From Amycolatopsis nigrescens CSC17Ta-90 (GTDB lineage: Bacteria > Actinomycetota > Actinomycetes > Mycobacteriales > Pseudonocardiaceae): a stretch of 64,000 nucleotides of DNA. The notes under the pieces were generated by a model, which did no database searches, was not told where the DNA came from, and saw only the letters and a program-made list of their open reading frames with translations. The stretch lies in the NCBI RefSeq assembly GCF_000384315.1, contig NZ_ARVW01000001.1, positions 4,216,157 through 4,280,156 of the forward strand, written 5' to 3'. The position numbers and the translations under genes were made by a program. Every line of letters begins with the position of its first letter. Position 1 is the first letter of the stretch. This document shows, piece by piece, positions 43,332 through 50,914 of the stretch.

Positions 43332-43913
43332 TCAGAGTTTCCACAGCCGCAGGCCGCGGACCCGGTACACCGGCCACAGCAGGTGCCACGGCTTGCGGCG
43401 CAGGAAACGGTCCGAGCAGGTCAGCACCGTGCGCGCGGAGATGGTGGCCACGTCCACCCGGTCCGGCCACTGCTCGCCCGCTTTGCCCAGTGCCAGCCGG
43501 AAAACGGTGAGCTGGCCACGGCCCTGCAGGTCGTACCTTGCCCCGGTGTCCCCGGACGCCGGGGCCAGACCCGCGATCGCGTCGCGGAAGGCGTGCACCG
43601 GGTCATGGCCGTCCGGGAAACGCCCGGCGACCGCGGTGCGTTCGAGCGGCACGTCGCGCACGGTGTCCAGGGTCGCCTTTCCGTAGATCCGCCTGGCGTA
43701 GCGGCCGAGCAGGATCCGCTCCCAGCCGGGCAGCCGCCTGGCGTGCTCGAACAACTCGGCGCATTCGCCGTGCCCGAGCACGAAGATGTCGGCGATCTCG
43801 TCGTACGCGCTGCCGGGGGCCGCGCCGTTGAGGAACAGCCGGACCTCGTACCTGGTGCGCGCGGTCAGCTCGTCCAGCCGTTCGCGCCGCTCAAGCTTGT
43901 TCTGCCACCGCAT
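43332..43913 (-). CDS. hypothetical protein next to a TetR regulator
   Basis: 193 residues, Arg-rich, soluble, no signal peptide. Segments such as TRYEVRLFLNGAAPGSAYDE, GHGECAELFEHARRLPGWER and LRRKPWHLLWPVYRVRGLRL are visible; I recognise no family. GGGAGAGAC precedes ATG 43913. It starts 25 bases after the TetR gene on the same strand, so TetR probably controls it. It ends 3 bases from the MFS stop on the other strand. Confidence 0.6.
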   Translation of the reverse strand: MRWQNKLERRERLDELTARTRYEVRLFLNGAAPGSAYDEIADIFVLGHGECAELFEHARRLPGWERILLGRYARRIYGKATLDTVRDVPLERTAVAGRFPDGHDPVHAFRDAIAGLAPASGDTGARYDLQGRGQLTVFRLALGKAGEQWPDRVDVATISARTVLTCSDRFLRRKPWHLLWPVYRVRGLRLWKL

Positions 43914-43938
43914 GTCTCTCCCAACTGCCGGGGACAGG

Positions 43939-44523
43939 CTATTTGGCGGTGAGCAGCTTTGCGAGGGTATTGGTGAATCTTTGCCCGTCCACTTCGGCCG
44001 GTGCGGATCCGAAGTACTCCACGGAGAGGAAGTAGCCGACCATCGCGGACATCATCACGGTGGCCGCGGCGGCCGGATCCTCCCCGACCGCGTCTGCCGG
44101 CGCGCGGAAGAGCAGGTCGGCCATGCCGAGTTCCACCCCGCGTTCGACCATCAGCGTGCGCACCCGCTCGGCAACCCCCGGTGCCCGCTGCCGCTCCCAC
44201 ATCAGGATCGCGATCAGCGGCTGAAGCTCGCGCAGGAAGTCCAGATCCGCCAGCAACTGGGCGGCCAGCGCCTCGGCGGGCGGACGCTGGGTGCCGGCCT
44301 GCGACACCTGCACCGCGGGGTTCTTCTTCACCCGCGTCAGTTCCCGCTCCACCACGGCGGCGAGCAGTTCGGTCCGGTCCTTGAAGTGCCGGTAGAAACT
44401 GCCGCTGCCGGGGGACAGCCCGGCCGCGGACTCGATCGCCGTCACCGGGGTCGAAGCGACCCCGCGCTCGGCGAACAGGCGAACTGCGACTTCGACGATC
44501 CGCTCCCGCGTGCCCTTCGCCAT
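43939..44523 (-). CDS. TetR-family transcriptional regulator
   Basis: 194 residues. HTH: RERIVEVAVRLFAERGVAST, PVTAIESAAGLSPGSGSFYR then HFKDRTELLAAVVE. The ligand domain is typical in length and unassigned. The upstream gap contains CTTGC-TTCG-GCAAG (44535-44548) and a nearby TTCTTGCAA, which could be operator half-sites for autoregulation. Confidence 0.88.
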   Translation of the reverse strand: MAKGTRERIVEVAVRLFAERGVASTPVTAIESAAGLSPGSGSFYRHFKDRTELLAAVVERELTRVKKNPAVQVSQAGTQRPPAEALAAQLLADLDFLRELQPLIAILMWERQRAPGVAERVRTLMVERGVELGMADLLFRAPADAVGEDPAAAATVMMSAMVGYFLSVEYFGSAPAEVDGQRFTNTLAKLLTAK

Positions 44524-44651
44524 GGAGCTACAGCCTACTCTTGCTTCGGCAAGAACCTTCTTGCAAAATAGGTCGGTTCACGAATGGTTCGTGACGGTTC
44601 GGTGCGGCGGTGGGGGTCGCATCGGCCCGGTTCCGAACGGGCCAGGAGAAC

Positions 44652-44685
44652 GAAATGCCGACGGCCTCCAGGCCGCCGGCATTTC
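44652..44685 (-). terminator. hairpin terminator of the SigF operon
   Basis: GAAATGCCG (44652-44660) pairs with CGGCATTTC (44677-44685), with an inner GGCCTCCAGGCC stem. It lies about 100 bases beyond the stop of the HATPase gene, the last gene of the minus-strand operon. The rest of the 44524-44781 gap shows no gene. Confidence 0.6.
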
Positions 44686-44781
44686 TCTCTCTCGCGAAGT
44701 TTGGTGGCCTGTCCACGCGCAGGCCGGCGATGGACTACCCGGGCCGCCACCGCTCGAAACCTGATGTGATGCGGGTCACGG

Positions 44782-45201
44782 TCAGTCGTGGGCCTTCCTG
44801 GTGAACTCGGCCCAGACGTACTTGCCGCCTTCGTATTCCGCGTAGCCCCAGCCGGTGGCCAGCGCGTCCACCAGGCGCAGGCCGCGGCTGCGGGCCGAGC
44901 CCGGCGCGCTGAGCCGGATCGCCGGCAGCCCCGGACCGCGGTCGTAGACCCGCACGAGCAGGGCATCCCGGTCGATCGCCAGCTCCAGATGGTCGACGCC
45001 GGCGCTGTGCTCGACCGCGTTGGTGACCAGCTCCGAGGTCACCAGCAGCAGGTCGTCCACCAGCTCGTCGGACATGCCGAAGACACGAAGGGCGTCACCG
45101 ACGGCGCGGCGCGCGGTGGCGGCGGCCGACGGATGGGTGTCGAGGGGGACCGTGAGCCCGGTCTGCCCGGCATCCGCGGCGCGCAGCCCCTGAGGACTCA
45201 T
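44782..45201 (-). CDS. RsbW-like ATP-binding regulatory protein (HATPase_c)
   Basis: 139 residues with a GHKL ATPase fold: LLLVTSELVTNAVEHSAGVD (N box), VRVYDRGPGLPAI and SRGLRLVDALATGWGYAEYE (G boxes). Such small stand-alone kinases phosphorylate anti-sigma antagonists or sequester sigma factors. GGAGGTG precedes ATG 45201 by about 8 bases; the open frame extends to 45234 but that start lacks a site. It lies 68 bases downstream of sigF. Confidence 0.87.
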   Translation of the reverse strand: MSPQGLRAADAGQTGLTVPLDTHPSAAATARRAVGDALRVFGMSDELVDDLLLVTSELVTNAVEHSAGVDHLELAIDRDALLVRVYDRGPGLPAIRLSAPGSARSRGLRLVDALATGWGYAEYEGGKYVWAEFTRKAHD

Positions 45202-45269
45202 GCCCTGTCCACCTCCTGCGGTGTCGGTGACCACTCCCTCAACTACCCGGTGACGGGCAAGTTGAACCG

Positions 45270-46034
45270 TCAGGGTTCACCGGGAATTTCGCCTATCTCG
45301 GTACGAAGCTTCTTCAAGGTCGCCGACAGCAGCCGCGAGACCTGCATCTGGGAGACCCCGACGCGGCGCGCGATGTCGGCCTGGCTCAGTCCGAGGCCGA
45401 ACCGGAGCAGCACGATCTTGCGTTCCCGCTCCGGCAGCTTCTCCACCACCGGCCGGAGCAATTCGCGCAGTTCGGCCTGGTCCAGGTTCTCGTCCGCGCT
45501 GCCGAACGGCTGGTGCGGCGCGTCCTCCAGCATGCTGTCCAGCGAGGCGCCGTAGCGGCCCTGGCCGGCGACCAGTCCCTCGTGCACCTCTTCGCGGCTG
45601 ATGTCGAGGTGCTTCGCTATCTCGCTCGGCCGCGGCGCCCTGGCCAGTGACACGGTCAGCTCTTCACGGGCCGACGCGATCATCGCGTGCAGTTCCTTCA
45701 GCCGTCGCGGCACCCGGACCGACCAGCTGGTGTCCCGGAAGTGCCGGCGCAGCTCCCCGGTGATGGTCGGCACCGCGAAGGCGGTGAAGTCGCTGCCGTA
45801 CTCCGGGTCGAACCGGTCGACGGCGTGCAGCAGGCCGACCGTGGCCACCTGGACCAGGTCCTCCATCGACTCGTCGGAGTTGCGGAACTTGCGGGCCAGG
45901 TTGCGCACCAGATCCAGATGCAGCCGCACCAGCTGTTCCCGCAGCCGCTCGAACTCCGAGCCCCGCTCGTCCAGCCCGTGCAGCTCCCGAAAAAGAGCCG
46001 TCACATCCGGCTCTTCGCCCGATCCCGCGGTCAC
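45270..46034 (-). CDS. sigF: SigF/SigB-type stress sigma factor
   Basis: 254 residues. Region 2: NLARKFRNSDESMEDLVQVA, TVGLLHAVDRFDPEYGSDFT, AFAVPTITGELRRHFRDTSW, VRVPRRLKEL. Region 3 and 4: LARAPRPSEIAKHLDISREE, LPERERKIVLLRFGLGLSQA, DIARRVGVSQMQVSRLLS. These are classic SigB/F/G features. GTG 46034 overlaps the rsbW stop (GTGA), so the sigma factor and its inhibitor are made together. Candidate SigF promoters lie upstream of rsbW and of whiB. Confidence 0.95.
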   Translation of the reverse strand: MTAGSGEEPDVTALFRELHGLDERGSEFERLREQLVRLHLDLVRNLARKFRNSDESMEDLVQVATVGLLHAVDRFDPEYGSDFTAFAVPTITGELRRHFRDTSWSVRVPRRLKELHAMIASAREELTVSLARAPRPSEIAKHLDISREEVHEGLVAGQGRYGASLDSMLEDAPHQPFGSADENLDQAELRELLRPVVEKLPERERKIVLLRFGLGLSQADIARRVGVSQMQVSRLLSATLKKLRTEIGEIPGEP

Positions 46035-46459
46035 CGGCCGGTCGTCTCGCTTTCGCGGACCAGGTCCACCTGGGAGACGTAGCCCTGGTCGGTCGGGGTC
46101 ACCGAACGCCGCACGGTGGTGGCCAGCGCGGTCAGCAACTGCCAGCCGAGCGCGTCGTCCCGGACCAGGCCGGGACCGTCCGACAGCACCGAGACCCGCA
46201 CCGCCAGGCTGCCGGCGGACGCGGTGAACGCGCAGTTCAGCCAGCCGTCGGAAGCGGCCGGCACGAGCAGGTTGCACGCTTCGTCCACGGCCATCCGGAC
46301 ATCCTCCACCGCGTCCAGGTCGAAGTCCTGGCGCATGGCGAGGTCGGCGGCGATGGTGCGCAGCGTCGGCACCGAGTCCGGCATCGCCGAGGTGCGCACC
46401 TCGAAGACTCGTGCGTCGGCCGCATCACCTGCGTGGTTGTCGGAGGGGTCATTCGGCAC
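46031..46459 (-). CDS. rsbW: anti-sigma factor, RsbW/UsfX type
   Basis: 142 residues with a GHKL kinase fold: FDLDAVEDVRMAVDEACNLL (N box) and VSVLSDGPGLVRDDALGWQL, then LLTALATTV. It should bind and silence the SigF encoded next and be released by a STAS-domain antagonist, such as the one at 47038. GGAGG lies 8 bases before GTG 46459, which is preferred to the ATG further upstream. Confidence 0.9.
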   Translation of the reverse strand: MPNDPSDNHAGDAADARVFEVRTSAMPDSVPTLRTIAADLAMRQDFDLDAVEDVRMAVDEACNLLVPAASDGWLNCAFTASAGSLAVRVSVLSDGPGLVRDDALGWQLLTALATTVRRSVTPTDQGYVSQVDLVRESETTGR

Positions 46460-46504
46460 TCGTTGGTCCTCCATCCGTCCAGCTGGCGCGGGGTCCACGG
46501 GCTA

Positions 46505-46530
46505 ATGCCCCACTTGGGGGAAATCTAAAC
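46505..46530 (-). promoter_or_regulatory. SigF-type promoter of rsbW-sigF
   Basis: On the minus strand, GTTT (46530-46527), a 16-base spacer and GGGCAT (46510-46505) match the SigF/SigB consensus GTTT-N14-16-GGGTAT with one change. It lies 46 bases before the rsbW start and would make sigF self-activating. Confidence 0.7.
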
Positions 46531-46538
46531 GAAGGAGG

Positions 46539-46564
46539 GTTTCGATGTGCGGACTTCCGGGTAG
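46539..46564 (+). promoter_or_regulatory. SigF-type promoter of the whiB gene
   Basis: GTTT (46539-46542), a 16-base spacer and GGGTAG (46559-46564) match the SigF/SigB consensus. The predicted start is about 38 bases before the WhiB ATG. It points away from the rsbW promoter, with 8 bases between the two -35 boxes. Confidence 0.7.
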
Positions 46565-46608
46565 CAGAACGCTGTCGAGGTTAGTTTGCGAGGAAGGCGG
46601 GGACCGAC

Positions 46609-46917
46609 ATGGCTGATCTGAGCAGGCTGCCGGTGGTGGTCTCAGAGGAATGGGAATGGCAGCTCCAAGGGTCGTGTCGCGGGGTGGACAGCAGCCTGTT
46701 CTTCCACACCGACAACGAGCGCGGACTGGCACGGGAGCGGCGCGAAGCGCGCGCCAAGGCGATCTGTCACGGCTGCCCGGTACTGCGCCAGTGCCGCGAG
46801 CACGCCCTCGCCGTGCAAGAGCCGTACGGCATCTGGGGTGGCCTCGGCGAAATGGAACGTCGTGACCTGTTCCTCCAGGAGCGCAGGAAGGCCAGGACCC
46901 TGCAAACGGCGGAGTGA
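46609..46917 (+). CDS. WhiB-family Fe-S regulator, WhiB3/WhiD-like
   Basis: 102 residues. The four cluster-binding cysteines are in GSCRG, ICHGCPV and QCREH, and the turn is GIWGGLGEMERR. The N-terminal WQLQGSCRGVDSSLFFHTDN and the HALAVQEPYGIWGG stretch are closest to WhiB3 of mycobacteria and WhiD of Streptomyces, redox-sensitive factors tied to stress and sporulation. The C-terminus is basic. A SigF-type promoter lies upstream, which would put it in the stress regulon. Confidence 0.92.
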   Translation: MADLSRLPVVVSEEWEWQLQGSCRGVDSSLFFHTDNERGLARERREARAKAICHGCPVLRQCREHALAVQEPYGIWGGLGEMERRDLFLQERRKARTLQTAE

Positions 46918-47037
46918 CTTGGGCTCGATGGTGATCCGCTCGCCCCGGCGCGCTGGGCTAGGCTCAGCCCGAACCCGTTGCGCTTGAGCCCACAGGCGTG
47001 TACCGGTTGTCATCGGTAGACCCTGAGGAGAGAGTGG

Positions 47038-47373
47038 ATGGCCGCTGCTGCTGAGTCGAACGCCCCAACGCCAGGCTTCACCGTCACCGTTGCCGACGGT
47101 GCACGAGTGGTGGTGACCGGCGAGCTGGACCTGCTCACCGGCCCCCAGCTGCAGGAGGCGCTGACCAAACTGCTCGACGAGCGGCGCTCGTCGCGGATCA
47201 TCGCGGACCTCACCGGAGTCACGTTCTTCGACTCCTCTGCCCTGAACGTTTTGCTCCAGGCCCAGCGTCAGGCGGCGGAGCTGCAGGTCGCCCTGTCCGT
47301 GGTGCCGAGCCGCCAGGTCCGCCGCGTGATCGAACTGACCGGAGTCGCCGAACACCTCGAACTCACCCCCTGA
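47038..47373 (+). CDS. STAS-domain anti-sigma factor antagonist (RsbV-like)
   Basis: 111 residues. STAS fold with VVVTGELDLLTGPQLQEALT and the phosphorylatable serine region ADLTGVTFFDSSALNVLLQA. Unphosphorylated antagonists bind RsbW-type proteins and free the sigma factor, so it likely acts on the products at 44782 or 46031. GAGGAG precedes ATG 47038 by 7 bases. The upstream gap holds an inverted repeat around 46958-46975 (GGGCT ... AGCCC). Confidence 0.9.
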   Translation: MAAAAESNAPTPGFTVTVADGARVVVTGELDLLTGPQLQEALTKLLDERRSSRIIADLTGVTFFDSSALNVLLQAQRQAAELQVALSVVPSRQVRRVIELTGVAEHLELTP

Positions 47374-47426
47374 ATCTTCCGGCGTAGCGGTCAAAGGCTG
47401 TCCTAAAGCGGTGGCAGACTGGCGAA

Positions 47427-48377
47427 ATGCTGGAGACCTCGGCTCGACTGCTCCGCCTGCTGTCCCTGTTGCAGTCACGGCGTGAGTGGACCGGCAAGGA
47501 CCTCACCGACCAGCTCGGGGTGAGCGACCGGACCGTCCGCCGCGACGTCGACCGCCTCCGCGAGCTCGGCTACCCGGTGCACGCCACCACCGGCACCTTC
47601 GGCGGCTACCGGCTCGGTGCGGGCGCCGCGCTGCCGCCGTTGCTGCTCGACGACGAAGAAGCGGTCGCGGTCACCGTCGCGCTGCGCACCGCGGGTGGCT
47701 CGGTGACCGGCCTCGAAGAGACCTCGGTCCGCGCGCTGACGAAGCTGGAGCAGGTGCTGCCGTCGCGGTTGCGGCACCGGGTGACCACTTTGCAGGCGTA
47801 CACCGTGAAGGTGCCGTCCGCGCCTGGCCCGACCTTGTCCGCCGACGTGCTCTCCGCACTCGCCAACGTGTGCAGCGACTCCGAACGGCTGCGCTTCGAT
47901 TACCGCGACCACCACGGCGAGGCCTCGCTGCGGGTGGTGGAGCCGCACCGGTTGGTCAACTGGGGCCGGCGCTGGTACCTGGTGGCCTGGGACGTCGACC
48001 GGGCGGACTGGCGCATCTTTCGCGCGGACCGGATCGAGCCGAAGATCCCGACCGGCCCGAAGTTCACCCCGCGCGAGCCGCCCGGCGGTGATCTCGCGGC
48101 CTACGTCTCCGGCCGGGTGTCCTCGGCGGCCTGGCGGTACCGGGCCACCGTGCGGGTGCACGCGCCGGCGGAGCAGATCGTCGCGCGGATCACCCCCGCG
48201 GTCGGTGTGGTGGAGGTGATCGACGAGCGGACCTGCCAGCTGGACACCGGCGCCGACTCGATCGAGACCATGGCCGTCTACCTCGGAATGCTCGGCGTGG
48301 ACTTCGACGTTACCCAACCGACGGAACTCGTCGAGTACATCAAGACGCTGGCCGCGCGGTACGCCCGCGCCACCTGA
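47427..48377 (+). CDS. HTH/WYL-domain transcriptional regulator
   Basis: 316 residues. An N-terminal DeoR-type winged HTH (SRREWTGKDLTDQLGVSDRT, VRRDVDRLRELGYPVHATTG then TFGGYRLGAGA) is followed by a WYL domain (VVEPHRLVNWGRRWYLVAWD, WRIFRADRIEPKIPTG) and a C-terminal extension. WYL proteins sense nucleotides or nucleic acids; the target is unknown. It is followed 11 bases later by a PPOX-type gene, a likely operon partner. Confidence 0.92.
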   Translation: MLETSARLLRLLSLLQSRREWTGKDLTDQLGVSDRTVRRDVDRLRELGYPVHATTGTFGGYRLGAGAALPPLLLDDEEAVAVTVALRTAGGSVTGLEETSVRALTKLEQVLPSRLRHRVTTLQAYTVKVPSAPGPTLSADVLSALANVCSDSERLRFDYRDHHGEASLRVVEPHRLVNWGRRWYLVAWDVDRADWRIFRADRIEPKIPTGPKFTPREPPGGDLAAYVSGRVSSAAWRYRATVRVHAPAEQIVARITPAVGVVEVIDERTCQLDTGADSIETMAVYLGMLGVDFDVTQPTELVEYIKTLAARYARAT

Positions 48378-48388
48378 GGGAGCACTGG

Positions 48389-48826
48389 ATGTCTTTGGTA
48401 ATGACCGCCGAGAAGCGCGAAGCCTTTCTCGCCGAGGTACATATCGGCGTGCTGGCGGTGGAGCGGGAGGGACGGGCCCCGCTCGCGGTGCCCATCTGGT
48501 ACGACTACACCCCCGGTGGCGAGGTGCTGCTCTGGATCGAACGAGACACGGTGAAGGACAAGCTGATCGCGAAGGCGGGCCGGTTCAGCATCGTCGCGCA
48601 GGTGGAGACCCTGCCGTACAAGTACGTCACCGCGGAGGGCCCGGTGGTGGCCGCCGACGGGCCGCCGACCGAGGAGCAGGCGCTGAAGATCGCCGGGCGC
48701 TACCTGAGCCCGTCGCAGGCCGCGAACTACGTGCGGGGCGCGCTCGGCGAACGTTCGCTGCTCATCCGGATGCGCCCGGAGAAGTGGCTCAGCAACGACC
48801 AGACCGGCGCCCTCGACGACCTCTGA
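48389..48826 (+). CDS. pyridoxamine 5'-phosphate oxidase-fold (PPOX) protein
   Basis: 145 residues with the split-barrel flavin-binding pattern: VHIGVLAVEREGRAPLAVPI, WYDYTPGGEVLLWIERD and FSIVAQVETLPYKYVTAEGP. Related actinobacterial proteins use FMN or F420. It is not a close copy of the DevS-linked PPOX gene at 28613. Cotranscription with the WYL regulator is likely; a hairpin terminator follows immediately. Confidence 0.88.
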   Translation: MSLVMTAEKREAFLAEVHIGVLAVEREGRAPLAVPIWYDYTPGGEVLLWIERDTVKDKLIAKAGRFSIVAQVETLPYKYVTAEGPVVAADGPPTEEQALKIAGRYLSPSQAANYVRGALGERSLLIRMRPEKWLSNDQTGALDDL

Positions 48827-48827
48827 C

Positions 48828-48873
48828 GTCGTGAGTGGAAAACGTTGCCCCGGCAACACTTTTCACTCACGAC
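48828..48873. terminator. bidirectional hairpin terminator
   Basis: Arms at 48828-48849 and 48852-48873 share GTCGTGAGTG at the outside and GTTGCC at the inside, with mismatches between. With a 2-base loop and A/T runs in both arms, it fills the 53-base gap between the convergent PPOX and SDR genes. Confidence 0.75.
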
Positions 48874-48879
48874 CTCTGA

Positions 48880-49560
48880 TCAGGCGAAATAAGCGCCGCC
48901 GTTGGAGTTGAGCGTCTCCCCGGTGATGTTGCGCCCGCCGGGGCCGAGCAGGAACAGCACGGCCTCGGCGATCTCCTCGGCCGGGGCCACCCGGCCGAGG
49001 AGGGTCGACTCCGCGAACCGCGGGTCGTCGGCCAGCAGCGGCGTGGCCACCGGGCCCGGCGCGACGCTGTTCACCCTGATGCCGAACGGCGCCAGCTCGC
49101 GGGCGGCCGCCCTCGTCAGCCCGAGCACGGCCGCTTTGCTTGCCGCGTAAGGGGTTCCGCCGAGCAGGCCGCCACCGCGGTGCGCCGCGACCGAGGACAC
49201 CGTGACCATCGCGCCGTCCCCGGCCGCCCGCATCGCCGGCACGCACGCCTGCATCGCGTACGCCGTGCCGAATACGTTCAGCTCGAAAAGTCCGCGCAGC
49301 CCGCTCGGGCCGGTGTCCAGCAACCCGGCGGGCGGCGCGATCCCGGCGCAGGTGGCCAGCCCGCTGACCGGGCCGATCGAGTGCACCACGCTGTGCACCC
49401 GATCGGCGTCTGTGACATCGACCGGGATAGCCAGGTCGACTTCTCCGTCCACAGCGGACACATCCAGGTCCAGCACGGCGACCCTGATCCCGCGCGCGAC
49501 GGCCAGCCGCGCGGTGGCCAGCCCGATCCCGGAGCCGCCCCCGGTCACCACCAGGGTCAC
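48880..49560 (-). CDS. short-chain dehydrogenase/reductase (SDR)
   Basis: 226 residues. Cofactor loop TGGGSGIGLATARLA, the NAG-equivalent CAGIAPP, serine in VTVSSVAAH and catalytic YAASK are all present, and the C-terminus ends NITGETLNSNGGAYFA. DLD after strand two suggests NAD preference. GTG 49560 overlaps the stop of the upstream transporter gene (GTGA), so it belongs to that catabolic operon. Substrate probably a hydroxy acid or sugar acid. Confidence 0.9.
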   Translation of the reverse strand: MTLVVTGGGSGIGLATARLAVARGIRVAVLDLDVSAVDGEVDLAIPVDVTDADRVHSVVHSIGPVSGLATCAGIAPPAGLLDTGPSGLRGLFELNVFGTAYAMQACVPAMRAAGDGAMVTVSSVAAHRGGGLLGGTPYAASKAAVLGLTRAAARELAPFGIRVNSVAPGPVATPLLADDPRFAESTLLGRVAPAEEIAEAVLFLLGPGGRNITGETLNSNGGAYFA

Positions 49561-50864
49561 CGATGCAGCCCCGCGTCCGTGGTGAGGTCCACTGTGTACG
49601 TTTCGCGCAGGAAGTACACGCACAGCCCGCAGATCACCGCGATCCCGGCCAGGTACAGCGACACCGGCACCGACGAGCCGGTGGACGCGATCAGCTGGGT
49701 GGCCAGCAGCGGCGTGATGCCGCCGCCGACGATGCTGCTCGCGTTGTAGGCCACCGAGGCGCCGGTGTAGCGGTAGCGGGTGGCGAACAGCTCCGGCAGG
49801 AACGCGCCCATCGGCCCGAACAGCGCGGCGAAGGCGATCAGCCCGACCGAGAGCGACACCCCGATCAGCAGCGGGTTGCCGGTGTGGATCAACGCGAACA
49901 ACGGGAACGCCCACACCGCCGCGAGCACCGACGCGGCGATGCACACCCGGCGCCTGCCGACCCGGTCCGAGTACACCGCGAGCAGCGGAGTCGCGATGCC
50001 CATCACGGTCGCCGCCACCATCGCGCAGATCAGCAGCATGTTCCGGCTCAGCTTGAGCTCGGTGGTGCCGTAGGACAGCGAGAACGTGGTGATCGTGTAG
50101 AACAGCGTGTGCGCCAGGATGAACGCACCGGTGGCCAGCAGCAGCGTCTTGGGCTGCCGCTTGACCACTTCGACGATCGGCGCCTTCGCCTTTTCCTGTT
50201 CCCGCATGGCCTTCTCGAAGACCGGTGTCTCCGCGATCTTCATCCGGATGTAGTAGCCGACCACCACCAGCACCGCGCTGGCCAGGAACGGCACCCGCCA
50301 GCCCCAGCCCTCGAAGTCCGCGTCGGACAGGGTGCCGGACAGCAGCAGGAAGGAGCCGCTGGCGATGACGAACCCGATCGCCGGGCCGATCTGCGGGAAG
50401 CTCGACCACAGCCCGCGCCTGCCCTTCGGCGCGTACTCGGTGGCCAGCAGTACCGCGCCGCCCCACTCGCCGCCGAGGCCGAAGCCCTGCAGGAAACGGC
50501 AGATCACCAGCAGGATCGGGGCGCCGATGCCGATCGCGCCGTAGGTCGGCAGCAGTCCGATCGCGACGGTTCCGGTGCCCATCACCAGCAACGAGGTGAT
50601 CAGCATGGTCTTGCGGCCGATCCGGTCGCCGAAGTGGCCGAACACCACCGCACCGACCGGCCTCGCCACGAAGCCGACGCCGAAGGTGGCGAACGCGGCC
50701 AGCGTGCCGGCCAGTGGCGAGACGGTGGGGAAGAACAGCTTCCCGAACACCAGTGCGGCGGCCGTGCCGTAGATGTAGAAGTCGTAGAACTCGATTGCGG
50801 TGCCGATGAAGCTGGCCACCGCGATCCGTCCCGCCCGCACTTGCGGCGCTGCCGTCTCTGTCAT
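49557..50864 (-). CDS. MFS transporter, metabolite:H+ symporter (MHS) family
   Basis: 435 residues, 12 helices. MHS features: IGTAIEFYDFYIYGTAAALV, GHFGDRIGRKTMLITSLLVM and RFLQGFGLGGEWGGAVLLAT. Members import organic acids such as citrate, ketoglutarate, shikimate or sugar acids with protons. Lies between a dehydratase and a dehydrogenase, so uptake of their substrate is likely. A repeated palindrome separates it from the dehydratase gene. Confidence 0.92.
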   Translation of the reverse strand: MTETAAPQVRAGRIAVASFIGTAIEFYDFYIYGTAAALVFGKLFFPTVSPLAGTLAAFATFGVGFVARPVGAVVFGHFGDRIGRKTMLITSLLVMGTGTVAIGLLPTYGAIGIGAPILLVICRFLQGFGLGGEWGGAVLLATEYAPKGRRGLWSSFPQIGPAIGFVIASGSFLLLSGTLSDADFEGWGWRVPFLASAVLVVVGYYIRMKIAETPVFEKAMREQEKAKAPIVEVVKRQPKTLLLATGAFILAHTLFYTITTFSLSYGTTELKLSRNMLLICAMVAATVMGIATPLLAVYSDRVGRRRVCIAASVLAAVWAFPLFALIHTGNPLLIGVSLSVGLIAFAALFGPMGAFLPELFATRYRYTGASVAYNASSIVGGGITPLLATQLIASTGSSVPVSLYLAGIAVICGLCVYFLRETYTVDLTTDAGLHR

Positions 50865-50892
50865 GCCCTTCCCTCTCCCCGCCTCATCACCG

Positions 50893-50914
50893 GCAAATAG
50901 CCGGCTTTTTGCCC
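50893..50914 (-). terminator. 22-bp repeated palindrome, copy 4
   Basis: GGCAAATAGCC followed by GGCTTTTTGCC, identical to copy 1. It touches the stop codon of the dehydratase gene on the minus strand and lies 28 bases before the transporter ATG, so it may reduce transcription into the transporter and SDR genes. Confidence 0.7.

Noticed and set aside
44584..44769. Small plus-strand open frame after the TetR gene
   Set aside because: Covers the terminator hairpin, has Arg-rich composition and no ribosome site.
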